From contig CAVRAP010000021.1 in the NCBI GenBank assembly GCA_963718995.1, forward strand, positions 186,001-250,000: 64,000 nt of DNA, written 5' to 3'. This DNA comes from UBA4744 sp963718995. Lineage in GTDB: Bacteria > Actinomycetota > Acidimicrobiia > Spongiisociales > UBA4744. Below, one piece after another: positions 43,465 through 52,930 of the stretch; position 1 is the stretch's first letter; each line of letters starts with the position of its first letter. The position numbers and the translations under genes are program-made. The notes below the pieces were generated by a model. That model was not told the origin of the DNA, ran no database searches, and saw only the letters and a list, made by a program, of their open reading frames with translations.

Positions 43465-44805
43465 ATGGGCGACCTGAAAAGCATCTTCAAGGCGTATGAC
43501 ATACGCGGGCGGACGGATACGGGCGACCTGGACGAAGACGCCGCGCATCGGATTGGCGCGGCATTCGCAAGGTTCACCGGCGCCAGCGAGATCGCGGTCG
43601 GTTACGACTGCAGGCTTTCGACACCGGCCATCGGAGGAGCCTTTATGGCCGGGGCAGCCTCGCAAGGGGTCGACGTCCTGGACATCGGGCAAGTAGCCAC
43701 CGACACCGTGTACTACGTTTCCGGGAACCGGCACTTGCCGGGCGCCATGATCACCGCGTCCCACAACCCTCCAGAGTGGAACGGGATCAAACTGTGCCGG
43801 GAAGGAGCCGCGCCGGTCGGCGCAGATACCGGCCTCAACGAAATCCTGGAAGCCGCCGAAACCGGGCTAGCGGACGCCGATACGAGAGGAGCGATCACGC
43901 CATTTGATCCTCTCCCCGGCTACATCGACCATCTCTTCGGGATCGTCGACCCGGAGCGGATTGGGCCGCTCACCGTGGCGGTCGACGGTGGCAACGGTAT
44001 GGCCGGGGTGGTTCTGCCCTCCGTCTTTGATCGCATACCGGCTCACCTCTCCGGTCTCTACCTGGATCCGGACGGAACCTTCCCCAATCATCCGGCCGAT
44101 CCGCTGAAACCCGAGAACCTGCGCGATCTCCTCGAGCTCATGGGTCGCGAACGTCCGGATCTGGGCGTGGCCTTCGACGGAGATGCCGACCGGGCTTTCT
44201 TCGTCGACGACCAGCTGATTCCCCTCTCGGGGAGCACGACGACCGCTATCATTGCCGCCTGGTTTCTCCGCAGGGAGCCCGGCGCCACCATCGTCCACAA
44301 TCTGATTACCAGTCGCGCGGTACCTGAAAGCGTCAGGGCCGCCGGGGGGACACCGTTTCGCACGCGGGTCGGACATTCGTTCATCAAGCAAGTGATGGCG
44401 GATACCGGGGCAGCCTTTGGGGGCGAGCACTCGGGCCACTACTACTTCCGGGACAACTACCGCGCCGATTCGGGAATGCTGGCGATGCTGGTACTCCTCC
44501 AGGTTATGTCCGAAGACGGTCGGCCCCTCTCAGAACTGCGGCGAGAGTTTGAGCCATACGCGGCGTCGGGTGAGATCAACCTGCACGTTGGCGATCAAAC
44601 CCAAGCTCTGGACGCAGTAGCTGAGAAATTCGCAGACGCCGGCCAGGATCTGACCGACGGGCTGACCATCGAGTGGCCCGATCGCTGGTTCAATCTGCGG
44701 CCGTCGAACACCGAGCCCGTACTCCGCCTCAATGTTGAAGCAGCCGATAGCGAAACGGTCGCGCTCCTGGTGGATGAAGTTCGTTCAACGGTGGAGTCCG
44801 CCTGA
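43465..44805 (+). CDS. manB: Phosphomannomutase/phosphoglucomutase
   Basis: A 446-residue alpha-D-phosphohexomutase: FKAYDIRGRTD, catalytic Ser loop MITASHNPPEWNGIK, metal loop GVAFDGDADRAFFVD, GEHSGHYYFRDNYRADSG and the phosphate-binding LRPSNTEPVLRLNVE. It interconverts mannose or glucose 6- and 1-phosphates, feeding GDP-mannose and UDP-glucose pools. First gene of a tightly coupled operon with a Trm112-like protein, PGI/PMI and ahcY. Confidence 0.93.
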   Translation: MGDLKSIFKAYDIRGRTDTGDLDEDAAHRIGAAFARFTGASEIAVGYDCRLSTPAIGGAFMAGAASQGVDVLDIGQVATDTVYYVSGNRHLPGAMITASHNPPEWNGIKLCREGAAPVGADTGLNEILEAAETGLADADTRGAITPFDPLPGYIDHLFGIVDPERIGPLTVAVDGGNGMAGVVLPSVFDRIPAHLSGLYLDPDGTFPNHPADPLKPENLRDLLELMGRERPDLGVAFDGDADRAFFVDDQLIPLSGSTTTAIIAAWFLRREPGATIVHNLITSRAVPESVRAAGGTPFRTRVGHSFIKQVMADTGAAFGGEHSGHYYFRDNYRADSGMLAMLVLLQVMSEDGRPLSELRREFEPYAASGEINLHVGDQTQALDAVAEKFADAGQDLTDGLTIEWPDRWFNLRPSNTEPVLRLNVEAADSETVALLVDEVRSTVESA

Positions 44806-44972
44806 TGATCCCTCCGGAGTTGATGGAGATTCTCGTCTGCCCGTCCTGCAAGAGTGACCTGCTCGAAGAGGGGGCAGAGTTGGTGTGCACAGGGTGCGGC
44901 TTGCGGTATCCGGTGCGAGACGGCATCCCGATCATGCTGGTTGAGGAAGCGACCAGGCGGGATGCATCGTGA
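44805..44972 (+). CDS. Trm112-like small zinc-binding protein
   Basis: A 55-residue protein with ILVCPSCKSDLL and LVCTGCGLRYPVRDGIPIMLVEEA, the usual Trm112/YcaR layout with two CxxC pairs. In eukaryotes and archaea such proteins activate methyltransferases; the bacterial role is unknown. Its ATG shares one base with the manB stop and its end overlaps the isomerase GTG (GTGA), so the three are coupled. The position between manB and the SIS isomerase is common in actinobacteria. Confidence 0.88.
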   Translation: MIPPELMEILVCPSCKSDLLEEGAELVCTGCGLRYPVRDGIPIMLVEEATRRDAS

Positions 44973-45967
44973 GCCCGATGTGGGAGATGATTGCCGGGCT
45001 GAGCGCTCAATACTCATGGGCCGCGAACCTCGAGGTGCCCGCGGTACCTCCGGCGGACGCCGTTCTCGTGTGCGGAATGGGCGGTTCCGGCATCTCGGGA
45101 GATTTGGCTGCTGCTGCTGTCGCTTCCTCGCTCGTCGTTGTCAACAAAACGTATTCACTGCCGGGTTGGGCGGCCACCCTGCGGCCCCTGGTGCTGGCAG
45201 TTTCGTATTCCGGGAACACCGAGGAAACTCGATCGGCAGTAGACGAGGCGCTTGCCATGCGATTGCCGGTGGCCGTCGTCACCGGGGGTGGGTCTCTGGC
45301 CGACCTGGCCGACCAGGAGGACCTTGCCATGGTCAGGGTTCCGCTCGGGTTGCAACCTCGCGCGGCCGTTGGCTATCTCACCGGGGGCGTGCTGCGCCTC
45401 CTGGAATCAGCGGGTCTGGCCGGGCGACAAGCCAAAGCCCTCAACGAGGCCGCCGCCGTCGTAGCCGAACTGTGGGGTGGAGGCCCGACCGGTCCGGCCG
45501 GTCAACTCGCCATGGATCTAGCCGATGGCCTGGCCGGCCGAATCTCTCTGATCTTCGGTTCGAATGGCTTGACGGCTCCGGTGGCACAGCGTTGGAAAAC
45601 GCAGATCAACGAAAACGGGAAGCGCCCGGCCTTCTGGTCGCTGCTTCCTGAACTCGACCATAACGAAATCGTCGGCTGGTCGGCCTTGGAGGCGCTGACT
45701 CGCCGGTCGGTGGGAATCGTGAACCTCCGCGACCGGGACGAGCATCCTCAGGTAAAGCGCCGGTTTGCCCTGACGACCGGTCTGATATCGTCGAGCGTGC
45801 CGGTGATCGGCGAGGTGTGGTCACAAGGGGAATCCCGTCTTGCGCGCATCGCCGGCTTGACACTGATCGGGGACATTCTGTCCGTCCATTTGGCCGAGCA
45901 GGAGGACGTCGATCCGATGCCGGTCGAGATCATTGAACAACTCAAGGTTTCACTGAACGAGGAGTGA
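44969..45967 (+). CDS. SIS-domain bifunctional phosphoglucose/phosphomannose isomerase
   Basis: A 332-residue cytosolic isomerase of fructose-6-P with glucose-6-P and mannose-6-P. The N-terminal SIS domain has VCGMGGSGISGDLAA and LAVSYSGNTEETRSA (phosphate-binding Ser/Thr); the C-terminal half has KTQINENGKRPAFW with a conserved Glu-Asn and LDHNEIVGW, where the His is the family's catalytic base. Order manB, Trm112, this gene is a conserved actinobacterial block. GTG start within the preceding stop. Confidence 0.9.
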   Translation: MSPMWEMIAGLSAQYSWAANLEVPAVPPADAVLVCGMGGSGISGDLAAAAVASSLVVVNKTYSLPGWAATLRPLVLAVSYSGNTEETRSAVDEALAMRLPVAVVTGGGSLADLADQEDLAMVRVPLGLQPRAAVGYLTGGVLRLLESAGLAGRQAKALNEAAAVVAELWGGGPTGPAGQLAMDLADGLAGRISLIFGSNGLTAPVAQRWKTQINENGKRPAFWSLLPELDHNEIVGWSALEALTRRSVGIVNLRDRDEHPQVKRRFALTTGLISSSVPVIGEVWSQGESRLARIAGLTLIGDILSVHLAEQEDVDPMPVEIIEQLKVSLNEE

Positions 45968-45969
45968 TC

Positions 45970-47217
45970 ATGGAATACGATATTGCAGATCCGGGTTTGG
46001 CCGACGTCGGTGCCCGGCGCATAGCCTGGGCCGGTCGCCGCATGCCGGTGCTCAGCACCATTAGGGAACGATTCCTGAAAGAGCGTCCTCTGGCCGGCCG
46101 GCGGGTAGCCGCTTGTCTTCATGTCACGGCCGAGACTGCCAACCTCATGTTGGCGCTGCGGGACGGTGGGGCAGATGTCGTATTGTGTGCCTCGAATCCA
46201 CTCTCCACTCAGGATGATGTCGCGGCGGCGTTGGTGAACGAGGGTATTCCGGTATTTGCCGTCCGAGGCGAAAACAACGAGCGTTACTACCAGCACATCC
46301 ATGCCGTTCTCGACACGAAGCCCGACATCACGATGGACGACGGCGCGGACCTCGCGACCGTGCTTCACACCGAACGCACGGAACTCGAGCCGATTGGTTC
46401 GACGGAAGAGACGACGACGGGCGTGATTCGCCTACGGGCGATGGCTGCTGATGGAACCCTCCGGGTGCCGGTGGTTGCGGTCAACGACAGCGCAACCAAG
46501 CACCTCTTTGACAACCGTTACGGCACGGGTCAGTCGTCTATGGACGGCATCCTCAGAGCTTCGAATGTACTCCTCGCGGGGTCCACCCTCGTCGTGGTCG
46601 GTTACGGGGATTGTGGACGGGGAGTCGCAGATCGGGCAGACGGCATGGGTGCCAAGGTGGTCGTTGTCGAAGTCGACGCGGTGCGCGCCCTGGAAGCGGC
46701 CATGGATGGTTACCAGGTGCTCACCGCCGATGATGCCGCCTCGGTTGGCGACGTGTTCGTGACGGTGACCGGCAACAAGCATGTGCTGCGCGATCGGCAC
46801 TTCGACCGCATGAAAGACGGGGCCATTCTCGCCAACGCCGGCCACTTTGATGTCGAGATCGACCTCGCGGCGCTGGTCGCCAGAGCGGTCGAGCGACGGC
46901 CGGTCCGGGAGAACCTCGAGGAATTCGTCATGAGTGATGGCCGGAGGTTGTTGGTTGCTGCCGAAGGTCGGCTCGTCAACTTGAGTGCTGCTGAAGGTCA
47001 CCCGGCTGATGTCATGGACATGTCCTTTTCCGATCAGGCCATGGCGGCTGAGTGGTTGGTCAAGGGCGCCGGCATCCTCAAGCCGGGTGTGTATACCCTC
47101 CCGGCCGAACTGGACCAAGAGGTCGCGAGAATCAAACTCCAGCACCTCGGATGCGGGCTCGAAGTCCTCACCGAGGAACAGGTGGCGTACCTCGCCTCCT
47201 GGAAAGAGGGAACGTAG
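45970..47217 (+). CDS. ahcY: Adenosylhomocysteinase, short (archaeal-like) form
   Basis: A 415-residue NAD-bound enzyme that splits S-adenosylhomocysteine to adenosine and homocysteine. Seen: ACLHVTAETANLM (adenine pocket), NPLSTQDDVAAALV, DDGADLATVLH, EETTTGVIRL, VNDSATKHLFDN with the catalytic Lys/Asp, VVVGYGDCGRGVADRA (NAD loop) and HPADVMDMSFSDQ. It lacks the ~40-residue insert of most bacterial and human forms, so it is of the short class found in archaea and some bacteria. AGGAG precedes ATG 45970; a GTG at 45964 is also in frame. Last gene of the manB operon. Confidence 0.93.
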   Translation: MEYDIADPGLADVGARRIAWAGRRMPVLSTIRERFLKERPLAGRRVAACLHVTAETANLMLALRDGGADVVLCASNPLSTQDDVAAALVNEGIPVFAVRGENNERYYQHIHAVLDTKPDITMDDGADLATVLHTERTELEPIGSTEETTTGVIRLRAMAADGTLRVPVVAVNDSATKHLFDNRYGTGQSSMDGILRASNVLLAGSTLVVVGYGDCGRGVADRADGMGAKVVVVEVDAVRALEAAMDGYQVLTADDAASVGDVFVTVTGNKHVLRDRHFDRMKDGAILANAGHFDVEIDLAALVARAVERRPVRENLEEFVMSDGRRLLVAAEGRLVNLSAAEGHPADVMDMSFSDQAMAAEWLVKGAGILKPGVYTLPAELDQEVARIKLQHLGCGLEVLTEEQVAYLASWKEGT

Positions 47218-47222
47218 CGAAG

Positions 47223-47260
47223 CTCCCGGCTCCGAGACCGCGCTCGCACCCGGCCGGGAG
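47223..47260. terminator. Terminator-like stem between convergent ahcY and FtsH-like genes
   Basis: CTCCCGGC (47223-47230) pairs with GCCGGGAG (47253-47260) around a 22-base loop. It lies 6 bp after the ahcY stop and 12 bp before the end of the opposite gene. No T-run follows, so a bidirectional or Rho-assisted role is a guess. Confidence 0.4.
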
Positions 47261-47272
47261 GGTGTTCGCTGG

Positions 47273-49075
47273 CTACTGGCTCCTGGCCTCGGTGAGGTCG
47301 ATGATCTGGACCGCCCCGGGTTCCCTCTGCGCCGTCTCGGCGACCCGAATCACCTCGAGTATCTCGTCGCCGATCAGCTCATGACGGGTCAGGAGGGCAT
47401 CGCAGAGTGCCGCGACGATGTGGCGGTTCTGGGCGAGGAGCCTGCCGACTTCACCCTTGTTGTCCGCGAGGATCTTTTCGACCGCCGTCCTGCTGGGGGG
47501 ATCGGCCAGAACTTTGGATACCAGGTTGCCGCCGAGCAATCCGCCGTCGAGGGCGCGAAACGAAACCAGCGATCCCCCGAGACCCAGAGATCCAACCATT
47601 TCTGCGGCTATTTGGGTTGCCGACGAAAGATCGCCTGCCGGACCCGTGCCGGACTCGCCGAAGAACAGTTCTTCGGCGACCATTCCTCCAAGTGAGATCT
47701 GGATCAAAGCGATCAGTTCGCTGCGGCGTTGGGTATGGCGCTCATCGATGAGACGGTGAGCGAGGAAACCCAGAGCTTCCTTACGCTTGATGATCGAAAG
47801 CATCTCGAGCCGGCGACCTTTACCGACGAGATGCGCCATAGTGGCGTGCCCGGCCTCGTGCACTGCGATCGTTCGCTCTTCGTCGGCGGGATAGTCGACG
47901 GGTTCGGGCAGGCCGACCTCGATCTCCAATCGCGCGATGTGCACATCTTCCGTCGAAAGCCTGGACCGCTCTGCCCGCAACGCGAGCAAGAGGGCCTCAT
48001 CGAAGAGTCGCTCGAGCGAAGCGGGCGAGTATCCAAGGGTGGCCGAAGCCAGTTCGGCTCTTACACGGTCTGAGTCCAGCTCCGCTTCGTGCGCCTTCCT
48101 GCCGAGGAAATGGTCGATCAACTCCCGCCGCCCGCTCAACCCGGGCAGTCCAAAGTGAAGCGAGCGGTCGAAGCGGCCCGGACGGAGAAGTGCCGCATCC
48201 AGAGCGTCGGCCCGGTTGGTTGCGGCAATCAAGAGCACGTTGGCATAGGGCGCAGGTTGCTTCGCGAAACGTCGGTGCTCAGGCAGGAATTGATTGACGA
48301 CATCTTGGAGGCGCCCGACCACTTTCATCCGGAAGGTTGGCTCGTCGAAGCTCTGCATCTGGATGAGGAGCTCATTGACCATGCCTCCCGTTCCGCTGCT
48401 CATGGACCGCTCGACCATGCTCGCCCCGGTCGGGGTTGTGTTATTGCTGTGCGAACGACTCATGCCGATGGCGTCGATTTCCTCGATGAACCCGATCGCA
48501 CCTCCTTCGCGACGGGCGGCCTTGCGGAGCGCTCGGAAGAAGGCCCGAATCTTGCGCGCCGTCATGCCGAACCACATGCTTTGAAAAGCTGTCGCAGAGA
48601 CGAAGAGGAACGGGACCCCGGCCTCTTTGGCCATCGCCTTGGCGACGTGAGTCTTCCCGGTACCGGGGGGACCCTCGAAAAGCACTCCCCGCCTGGGGGA
48701 GCCGCCCATAACGTTCTTCAAAGTCTCATGGTCGAGCAACACACGCATGGTGTGGCCAACTTCGTCGAGCACCCGACCTAATCCTTTGACGTCCGCAAAC
48801 GTGGTTTCGATTTGCTCGGACCTGAACATCACATGAGGGGAGCGAGAGTTTCCCAACATCGGAGCGATGAGGACGACGGCCAGCATCCCGATAATCAGGA
48901 TCCCGGGGAGCCAGAACAACGCTTCGTCTGACAGTTGCGGGAAGGCGGGCCACGGAGTCTCGCCGTTGGCGATCCTCCACCACATCCAGACCGCAACCAT
49001 GGCCAGCACCGCCGCGAGTTTTCGCAGCCGGCGCAACCTCTGGTGTTCCCGGTTGACAGCAACAGTTCCGTTCAC
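47273..49075 (-). CDS. FtsH-like membrane AAA+ zinc metalloprotease, divergent
   Basis: About 600 residues. Two helices (residues about 20-35 and 55-75) flank a short outside loop. The AAA domain has Walker A GPPGTGKTH (135-143), a Walker B that reads AIGFIEEIDAIG where FtsH has FIDEID, and NRAD...RPGRFDRSLHF for sensor and Arg finger. Between Walker B and NRAD there are about 88 residues against roughly 45 in E. coli FtsH, with a Ser/Gly/Thr-rich insert. The protease domain has HEAGH (406-410) and a later GPAGDLSSATQIA with the third zinc ligand. GTG 49075 has GGGAGG upstream. It probably degrades membrane proteins; it is not the canonical FtsH. Confidence 0.85.
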   Translation of the reverse strand: MNGTVAVNREHQRLRRLRKLAAVLAMVAVWMWWRIANGETPWPAFPQLSDEALFWLPGILIIGMLAVVLIAPMLGNSRSPHVMFRSEQIETTFADVKGLGRVLDEVGHTMRVLLDHETLKNVMGGSPRRGVLFEGPPGTGKTHVAKAMAKEAGVPFLFVSATAFQSMWFGMTARKIRAFFRALRKAARREGGAIGFIEEIDAIGMSRSHSNNTTPTGASMVERSMSSGTGGMVNELLIQMQSFDEPTFRMKVVGRLQDVVNQFLPEHRRFAKQPAPYANVLLIAATNRADALDAALLRPGRFDRSLHFGLPGLSGRRELIDHFLGRKAHEAELDSDRVRAELASATLGYSPASLERLFDEALLLALRAERSRLSTEDVHIARLEIEVGLPEPVDYPADEERTIAVHEAGHATMAHLVGKGRRLEMLSIIKRKEALGFLAHRLIDERHTQRRSELIALIQISLGGMVAEELFFGESGTGPAGDLSSATQIAAEMVGSLGLGGSLVSFRALDGGLLGGNLVSKVLADPPSRTAVEKILADNKGEVGRLLAQNRHIVAALCDALLTRHELIGDEILEVIRVAETAQREPGAVQIIDLTEARSQ

Positions 49076-49155
49076 ATCGCCTCCCAGCGTGAGCCCCGAC
49101 CCCAACATAGCCACTCTAAGTGGTCATGTCACGAGATTCTGTCGGCGCCGGGCCG

Positions 49156-49161
49156 TACGTT
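49156..49161 (+). promoter_or_regulatory. -10 box (TACGTT) of the leaderless comF gene
   Basis: TACGTT ends 6 bases before ATG 49168, without a Shine-Dalgarno. It supports this Met over GTG/ATG codons further up. Confidence 0.4.
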
Positions 49162-49167
49162 GGCTTC

Positions 49168-49731
49168 ATGGTTTGCCTGGTTTGCTCGAGAACCGGAGGC
49201 GGAACGCTGTGTGGCCGATGCCGGCAGCGGTTGGTCCCGGCCGGATGGAGCCGCCTGCCTGGAGGCTTGCTGGTCGGGTCCGCGTTCGCGCACGACGGTC
49301 CGGCCCGCGTTCTGGTGCACCGGTTGAAGTACCAGGGAATCGTTCAAGCCGCCGGGCCCCTCGCCGAGCGGATGGCTGGTTTGCTGGGCAACAAACCAGG
49401 AACCCTGGTTCCCATTCGAAGGGTGGTCCTGCGGACCTGGAAGTACGGCGTCGACCCGGGTCGAGCATTGACCGATGCTTTGGCAGCCATCACCGGAAGG
49501 GGGCGCGCAGATGTCTTGCTGCCTCCGTGGTGGGGAGCTGCTCACGCCGGAGCCGGGCGGGCTCAGCGTTCGGCGGTTCGTTTCGGAACTCGCCGGGCCC
49601 CACCAGGTCCGCTCATCCTTGTCGACGACGTACTCACGACGGGGGCGACACTATCGGCCGCACGCCGGGCGCTCGGGTTTTCTGAGATCTCCGGGGTGAC
49701 GGCGACTTCGGCAGGTAGAGTTGTCGTGTGA
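49168..49731 (+). CDS. comF: ComF family phosphoribosyltransferase-like protein
   Basis: A 187-residue protein with an N-terminal zinc finger (CLVCSRTGGGTLCGRC), VLVHRLKYQGI, and a PRTase fold ending in the PRPP loop LILVDDVLTTGATLSAA. ComF proteins support DNA uptake in competent bacteria and are widespread without a proven enzymatic activity. The usual PxxxxRxxxRGFNQ region is changed here (VPIRRVVLRTWKYGVDPGRALTDAL), so this copy is divergent. It diverges from the FtsH-like gene and is followed by hpf. Confidence 0.82.
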   Translation: MVCLVCSRTGGGTLCGRCRQRLVPAGWSRLPGGLLVGSAFAHDGPARVLVHRLKYQGIVQAAGPLAERMAGLLGNKPGTLVPIRRVVLRTWKYGVDPGRALTDALAAITGRGRADVLLPPWWGAAHAGAGRAQRSAVRFGTRRAPPGPLILVDDVLTTGATLSAARRALGFSEISGVTATSAGRVVV

Positions 49732-49831
49732 TCCGATGCGAAGAGGCGGGGCGAAGCCAATTCAACGGCTCCTCACGTCCTGGCTTTGCGGGTCGGTACA
49801 CCTGCGGGTGCCCCAATCCAGGAGGTTGACC

Positions 49832-50384
49832 TTGGACGTCAAGATGCACGGCCGGAACTTTCAGATCGATGACCGATTTCGTGAGTTGGCCGAAAGCAAG
49901 ATCTCTCGTGCCGCCAAGTTCTTTGAGAACGTTGGCTCGGCCGACGTTGAGGTGACCGAGGAGAAAAACCCGCGTATCGCCGACGAGCGTTTCCGGGTTG
50001 AGATCACCGCTTCTGCGGCAGGAAACGTGGTGCGCGTGGAAGGAGCGGCCGGCACTCCCGGAAGCGGCGCTCGATGTGACGGCCGAACGATTCGGCCAGC
50101 AGATGAAGAAACTCAAGGGTCGGCTCATCACTCGCTCCCGTCGTTCTAGCAACAAACATCTCAATGAGCAGGCGGTTTCGGTCGATGATTCTTCCGAGCC
50201 CGAAGCGCTCGACATCGTAAAGGTAAAGCAATTTGTGATGAAGCCAATGACGCCTGAGGAGGCCGCGCTACAGATGGACACACTTGGGCACGACTTCTTT
50301 TTCTTCCAAAGCGCGGACTCGGACATGCCGAGCGTGCTGTACCGGCGTCGCGACGGGGCTTATGGCCTGATTGAGCCTGCATGA
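49832..50384 (+). CDS. hpf: Ribosome hibernation promoting factor, long form, one frameshift
   Basis: Taking out one base of the CCC at about 50057-50059 gives a 183-residue long HPF. The N-terminal domain reads KMHGRNFQIDDRFRELAESKI, VEVTEEKNPRIADERFRVEI, then after the break PEAALDVTAERFGQQMKKLKGRL. The C-terminal dimerisation domain has VVKVKQFVMKPMTPEEAALQM (part) and HDFFFFQSADS...VLYRRRDGAYGLIEP. It inactivates 70S ribosomes by making 100S dimers. GGAGG lies six bases before TTG 49832; ATG 49844 is an alternative. The stop overlaps the response regulator start (ATGA). Confidence 0.88.
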
Positions 50385-51034
50385 CCAAGGTCCTCGTCGT
50401 CGACGACGCCCCCCTCTTCACAGCCGGTCTGGCTGCCGCATTCCAGAACGCAGGTTTCACCGTGGTTGGACAGGCCGAGGACGCGATGGCTGCGGTGATG
50501 CTGGCCAAGGAATTGAAGCCCGACCTGGTCGTCCTCGACGTGCTGATGCCGGGCATGTCCGGGGTCGAAGTCGTGGACAAGATCATCGGGGCCTCGGCCG
50601 GCTCCAAGGTCGTGCTGCTGACGTCGAGCGAGTCGGAGGAGGATCTGCTTGCCGCGATCAAGGCGGGGGCTCGCGGGTACATCGTGAAATCGACGCCGTT
50701 CCCCGAGTTGGTTGAATCCATGAAGTGGGTCGTGAACGGCGGGGCGGTTGTGTCGCCGATGATGGGTGGCAAGCTGTTCGACACGGTTGCTCAGTTGCTC
50801 AAACACCGGGAGGTAGTGTTCGGGCGGAAGCCGACTTTGACCGGCCGTGAGGTCGAAGTGATTCAGCTGATCGCAGACGGGCAAACCAGCCGGGAGATCG
50901 GCGAGAAGCTCTATATCTCTGAAAATACGGTGAAGAACCATGTCAGAAACATTCTCGACAAACTCGGCCTGCATTCTCGGAACGAGGCGGTCATGTACGC
51001 ACTTCGAGAAGAACTCATCAGTATCGACGGATGA
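50381..51034 (+). CDS. NarL/LuxR-type response regulator
   Basis: A 217-residue two-domain regulator. The receiver has Asp8/Asp9 (VLVVDDA), phospho-acceptor Asp53 (VVLDVLMPGMSG), Thr81 and Lys103 (GYIVKST). The C-terminal LuxR helix-turn-helix is TGREVEVIQLIADGQTSREI, then YISENTVKNHVRNILDKLGL. No histidine kinase is next to it. It is coupled to hpf upstream and to the HEAT gene downstream by ATGA overlaps. Confidence 0.93.
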   Translation: MTKVLVVDDAPLFTAGLAAAFQNAGFTVVGQAEDAMAAVMLAKELKPDLVVLDVLMPGMSGVEVVDKIIGASAGSKVVLLTSSESEEDLLAAIKAGARGYIVKSTPFPELVESMKWVVNGGAVVSPMMGGKLFDTVAQLLKHREVVFGRKPTLTGREVEVIQLIADGQTSREIGEKLYISENTVKNHVRNILDKLGLHSRNEAVMYALREELISIDG

Positions 51035-52930
51035 CCGCTGACCCGGCTCGCGCCGCATCGGTTGTCGAAGCCTTGTCCGCCGCATGGACGGTCTACAACC
51101 TGTACCCCGACCCAACCTCGCAGGGGGCTTTCCACCGGGTCGCCGATTCCCTGCGCCAGGCAATCGGAGAACACGAGCTTTCCCTGGAAGTTGGTCCGAC
51201 GGGTTTTCTGGTCGAAGGAGAAGAAGTCCAGGTCGCCCGCGATGCGGCCGATCGACTTGTCAAACAATGTTTCGTTCACAACATGGAGGTGCTTGCCTTC
51301 TCCGGCAAGCCGTCCGACACCGATATCGTCGCCTTCCTCGGAGTTCTCTCCCAGGACGAGGAAGATCTGCGGGGTGAAGGCGGGATCGGTGCCATTCTCA
51401 CTAAGCAAGGGATCACCGACATCGCCGTGGTCACACGTTCGTTGTTGAGCTCCTTCGGCGAACCCGTCGAGACCGTTGAACGAGACGCGGCCGTCCAGGC
51501 GGCCATGACTGCAGGTGTCAATCCGGAACAGTTCGCTCGCAGCTTGCTCGACGAGGCCGGGGGAGACATGGACCGGCTCGGCACGCTCTTCCACGATCGA
51601 TACCGGGACATCTTCGTCCGGGTTGAAGACGGCGACGTGGCCGGACGTGAGTCAGTTGTGACCGCTTTTGTCGATGCCTTCTTCTTTTTTGACGAGCGAT
51701 CGCAGGTGGCGGTGCTCGGCGAATTCCTGACGGGACAGGAGGATCAAGTTGATCGGGTCTTCCTCGATCAATTTGCCGGCAACGAGTTGGCTCTTCTGGC
51801 CCCGCAACTCGACTCGCGCGGGTTCTCTCTCCTGCTGGACTATGCGCGCATTGCCACCGACCAGATTGACAAGCGGCCCGAGGATCTGCTCGGTCTACTC
51901 GAATCTCCAGAACCCGTTCGCTCAGCCCGAGAACTGGTGGCAACAAGGGTCCAGGACCGCCTTGCCGATCTCGAGGGTCAATTGCCGCAGCGAGAGGCGT
52001 TTACGGCGCTCAAGACCCAATTCCCGGATCCATCCAGGTACTTCTACGAAACGCTCGATACCTTCCGGGGCTTGTTGGCAGTCGAGGAACGCGACGATCG
52101 TTTTCGCCGCCTCATGCGGGTCTTGACCGGGAAGATCAGCGGGAGTATTCGACGAAATCGCTTCCGCCGTGCCGAGCTCTGGCTGCGGGCGGCAGTCGAT
52201 CACCCGACCTATACGGCCGATCGCTCCGCCGAGGTAACGGAGGCCATTTCTCAGGCGGGCGCACCCGACGTCTTCGAGGTTCTCATCGGGAAGCTGGCCC
52301 AGGACGACGATGACGCCGAACCGGCGAAACGACTCCTGTCCATCCTGGCCCCTGGCCACATCGGCACGCTGATCGACATGATGGCATCTGAAGAGGATCG
52401 CAGCCGGCGCAGGACCCTGCTCGACGTTCTGGGCCGAGAATCGGCGCGTGACCCGCGCCCCATCATCGATCGACTCGACGACGAGCGGTGGTTCGTAGTC
52501 CGCAACCTGGCGGTCGTTCTCGGCCGTTCGGCCAATCCCGAGTGTCTGCCTGCGGTGCGCAGGCTGCTGACCCATGCCGATCATCGCGTCCGGGTTGAAA
52601 CGCTCCGGTCGCTCTCCGCTTTGGATCAGGGAAGCGTCGACTATTTCCAAGAGGCGTTGTTGGACTCTCACGAGAGCGTCCGGCAGGCGGCCGTTGCCAT
52701 GCTCGGGGTCCGAGGATCCGGCGAGTCCGATTCGCTGTTGATCGGCGCGCTCTGGTCGCCCAGTCTCGACACCGGCGAAAAGGAGCGAGTGGTCCGGGTG
52801 CTCGGTGAGAGGCGGAGCAGTGACGCCCGCCAGGCCATCGAGGCCCTGGCCGAGGAAAAGGTTCACCCTGTCCGCCAAGGTCCGACAGCTGCGCACCGCC
52901 GCCCGCGAAGTCCTGGAGACCCAACGATGA
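51031..52930 (+). CDS. HEAT-repeat protein with an N-terminal module shared with the next gene (one frameshift)
   Basis: About 632 residues if one extra base at about 52860 (AAGG where AAG keeps frame) is removed; the protein then ends FTLSAKVRQLRTAAREVLETQR and stops inside the next start codon (ATGA). Residues about 1-140 are an alpha/beta module: YNLYPDPTSQGAFHRVADSL, LEVGPTGFLVEGEEV, LAFSGKPSDTDIVAFLGVL. The middle is helical, and from about residue 440 there are HEAT repeats (DERWFVVRNLAVVLGRS, ADHRVRVETLRSLSALDQGS, SHESVRQAAVAMLGVRGSGE). Probably a cytosolic scaffold. The N-terminal module recurs in the HD-GYP protein. As written the frame runs on into the HD-GYP gene. Confidence 0.75.

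Noticed and set aside
45940..45970. SAH riboswitch before ahcY
   Set aside because: ahcY starts inside the isomerase end; there is no room for a leader.
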